This document shows positions 20,680 to 21,216 of a DNA stretch of 21,216 bases, piece after piece. Source of the DNA: Paracoccaceae bacterium (GTDB lineage Bacteria > Pseudomonadota > Alphaproteobacteria > Rhodobacterales > Rhodobacteraceae); assembly GCA_015485375.1 (NCBI GenBank), contig WFTU01000448.1, positions 1-21,216 on the forward strand. The letters run 5' to 3'. Position 1 is the first letter of the stretch. Each line of letters starts with the position of its first letter. The translations under genes and the position numbers were made by a program. Below the pieces are notes generated by a model. It was not told the origin of the DNA. It saw only the letters and a program-made list of their open reading frames with translations, and ran no database searches.

Positions 20680-21216
20680 ATGAATGTTTTCGCCGAAATC
20701 AACACGCTGGTGTTGGATAGTCTGGACTCGCTGGTTTCCGAGGGCGCATTGCCCGAAGGCCTTACCTTCGCCAACGTCGCCGTAGAGCCGCCGCGCGATG
20801 CAGCGCATGGTGATATGGCCACCAACGCCGCGATGGTTCTGGCAAAACAGGCCCGCATGAAGCCGCGTGACATTGCCGAGGCTTTGGCGGGCAAGCTGGC
20901 GACGGATCCGCGTGTGCTGAGTGCCGATGTGGCAGGGCCGGGGTTCCTGAACCTGCGGCTTGATCCGACCCTGTGGCTGGCGGTCGTTCCGGCTGCGATT
21001 GCTTCGGGGGCTGACTTCGGCCGCTCGAATGTAGGGGCACGGCGCAAGATCAACGTCGAATTTGTCTCTGCCAACCCCACCGGCCCGCTGCACGTCGGCC
21101 ACACCCGCGGCGCGGTATTTGGCGATGCGCTGGCCGGTCTGCTGGATTTCGCGGGCTTCGATGTGACACGCGAATACTACATCAACGATGGCGGCGCGCA
21201 GGTCGATGTGCTGGCC
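20680..21216 (+). CDS. argS: Arginyl-tRNA synthetase, N-terminal part (runs off window)
   Basis: ArgRS charges tRNA-Arg with arginine. Only the first 179 residues are present; the frame is open to the window end. It begins MNVFAEINTLVLDSL, shows the additional N-terminal tRNA-binding domain (PPRDAAHGDMATNAAMVLAK, about residues 38-57, and GPGFLNLRL, about 86-94), then the class I core. The HIGH motif is in NPTGPLHVGHTRGA (HVGH at 138-141), followed by YYINDGGAQ (166-174). TGCAGGA lies about 8 nt before the ATG. It is separated from bztD by about 90 nt with two inverted repeats and is probably an independent unit. Confidence 0.95.
   Translation, partial: MNVFAEINTLVLDSLDSLVSEGALPEGLTFANVAVEPPRDAAHGDMATNAAMVLAKQARMKPRDIAEALAGKLATDPRVLSADVAGPGFLNLRLDPTLWLAVVPAAIASGADFGRSNVGARRKINVEFVSANPTGPLHVGHTRGAVFGDALAGLLDFAGFDVTREYYINDGGAQVDVLA

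Overview
The window reads as chromosomal DNA of an alphaproteobacterium, most likely a Rhodobacterales (Roseobacter-group) species. This rests on gene order, on SecY and RpoA sequences of alphaproteobacterial type, on an ATP12 chaperone gene, on a bzt/aap amino-acid transporter, and on the absence of rpsD between rpsK and rpoA. No phage, transposase gene, CRISPR array, tRNA or rRNA is visible. Genus and species cannot be named from the sequence alone.

Bases 1-10089 hold the ribosomal-protein supercluster, all on the plus strand: rpmC, rpsQ | rplN, rplX, rplE, rpsN, rpsH, rplF, rplR, rpsE, rpmD | rplO, secY, adk | rpsM, rpsK, rpoA, rplQ. It is divided by non-coding punctuation. A nested hairpin lies upstream of rpmC, and rplP is not next to it within the window. 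A hairpin marks the S10/spc boundary. A strong intrinsic terminator follows rpmD, then a REPIN-like double palindrome, then a fresh promoter for rplO. A near-consensus promoter with a long structured leader precedes rpsM, which starts with TTG. Further hairpins precede secY, rpoA and rplQ, and a textbook terminator follows rplQ.

Bases 10090-15563 hold an orphan APC-like membrane transporter, rarA, and a compact run of crcB, an RluC-type pseudouridine synthase gene, a HAD phosphatase gene and an ATP12 chaperone gene. The transporter gene and rarA lack a Shine-Dalgarno sequence and share a TAGGT(G/C)-N6-ATG arrangement suggestive of leaderless mRNAs. The last four genes are nearly gapless: crcB, rluC and the HAD gene are joined by ATGA overlaps, and the ATP12 gene follows one base after the HAD stop.

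Bases 15564-16109 are a 546-nt non-coding region. It holds two near-identical 19-bp palindromic operator-like sites 209 bp apart, a perfect DnaA box, and a second near-match. It lies directly upstream of bztABCD (aapJQMP), a complete ABC importer for acidic amino acids and their amides (binding protein, two permeases, ATPase). A hairpin after bztA probably sets a higher level of binding protein than of membrane components. The window ends inside argS.

The protein genes are ordinary housekeeping genes. The most unusual content is in the spaces between them: the REPIN-like element, the twin operator sites upstream of bztA, and the structured leader of rpsM.
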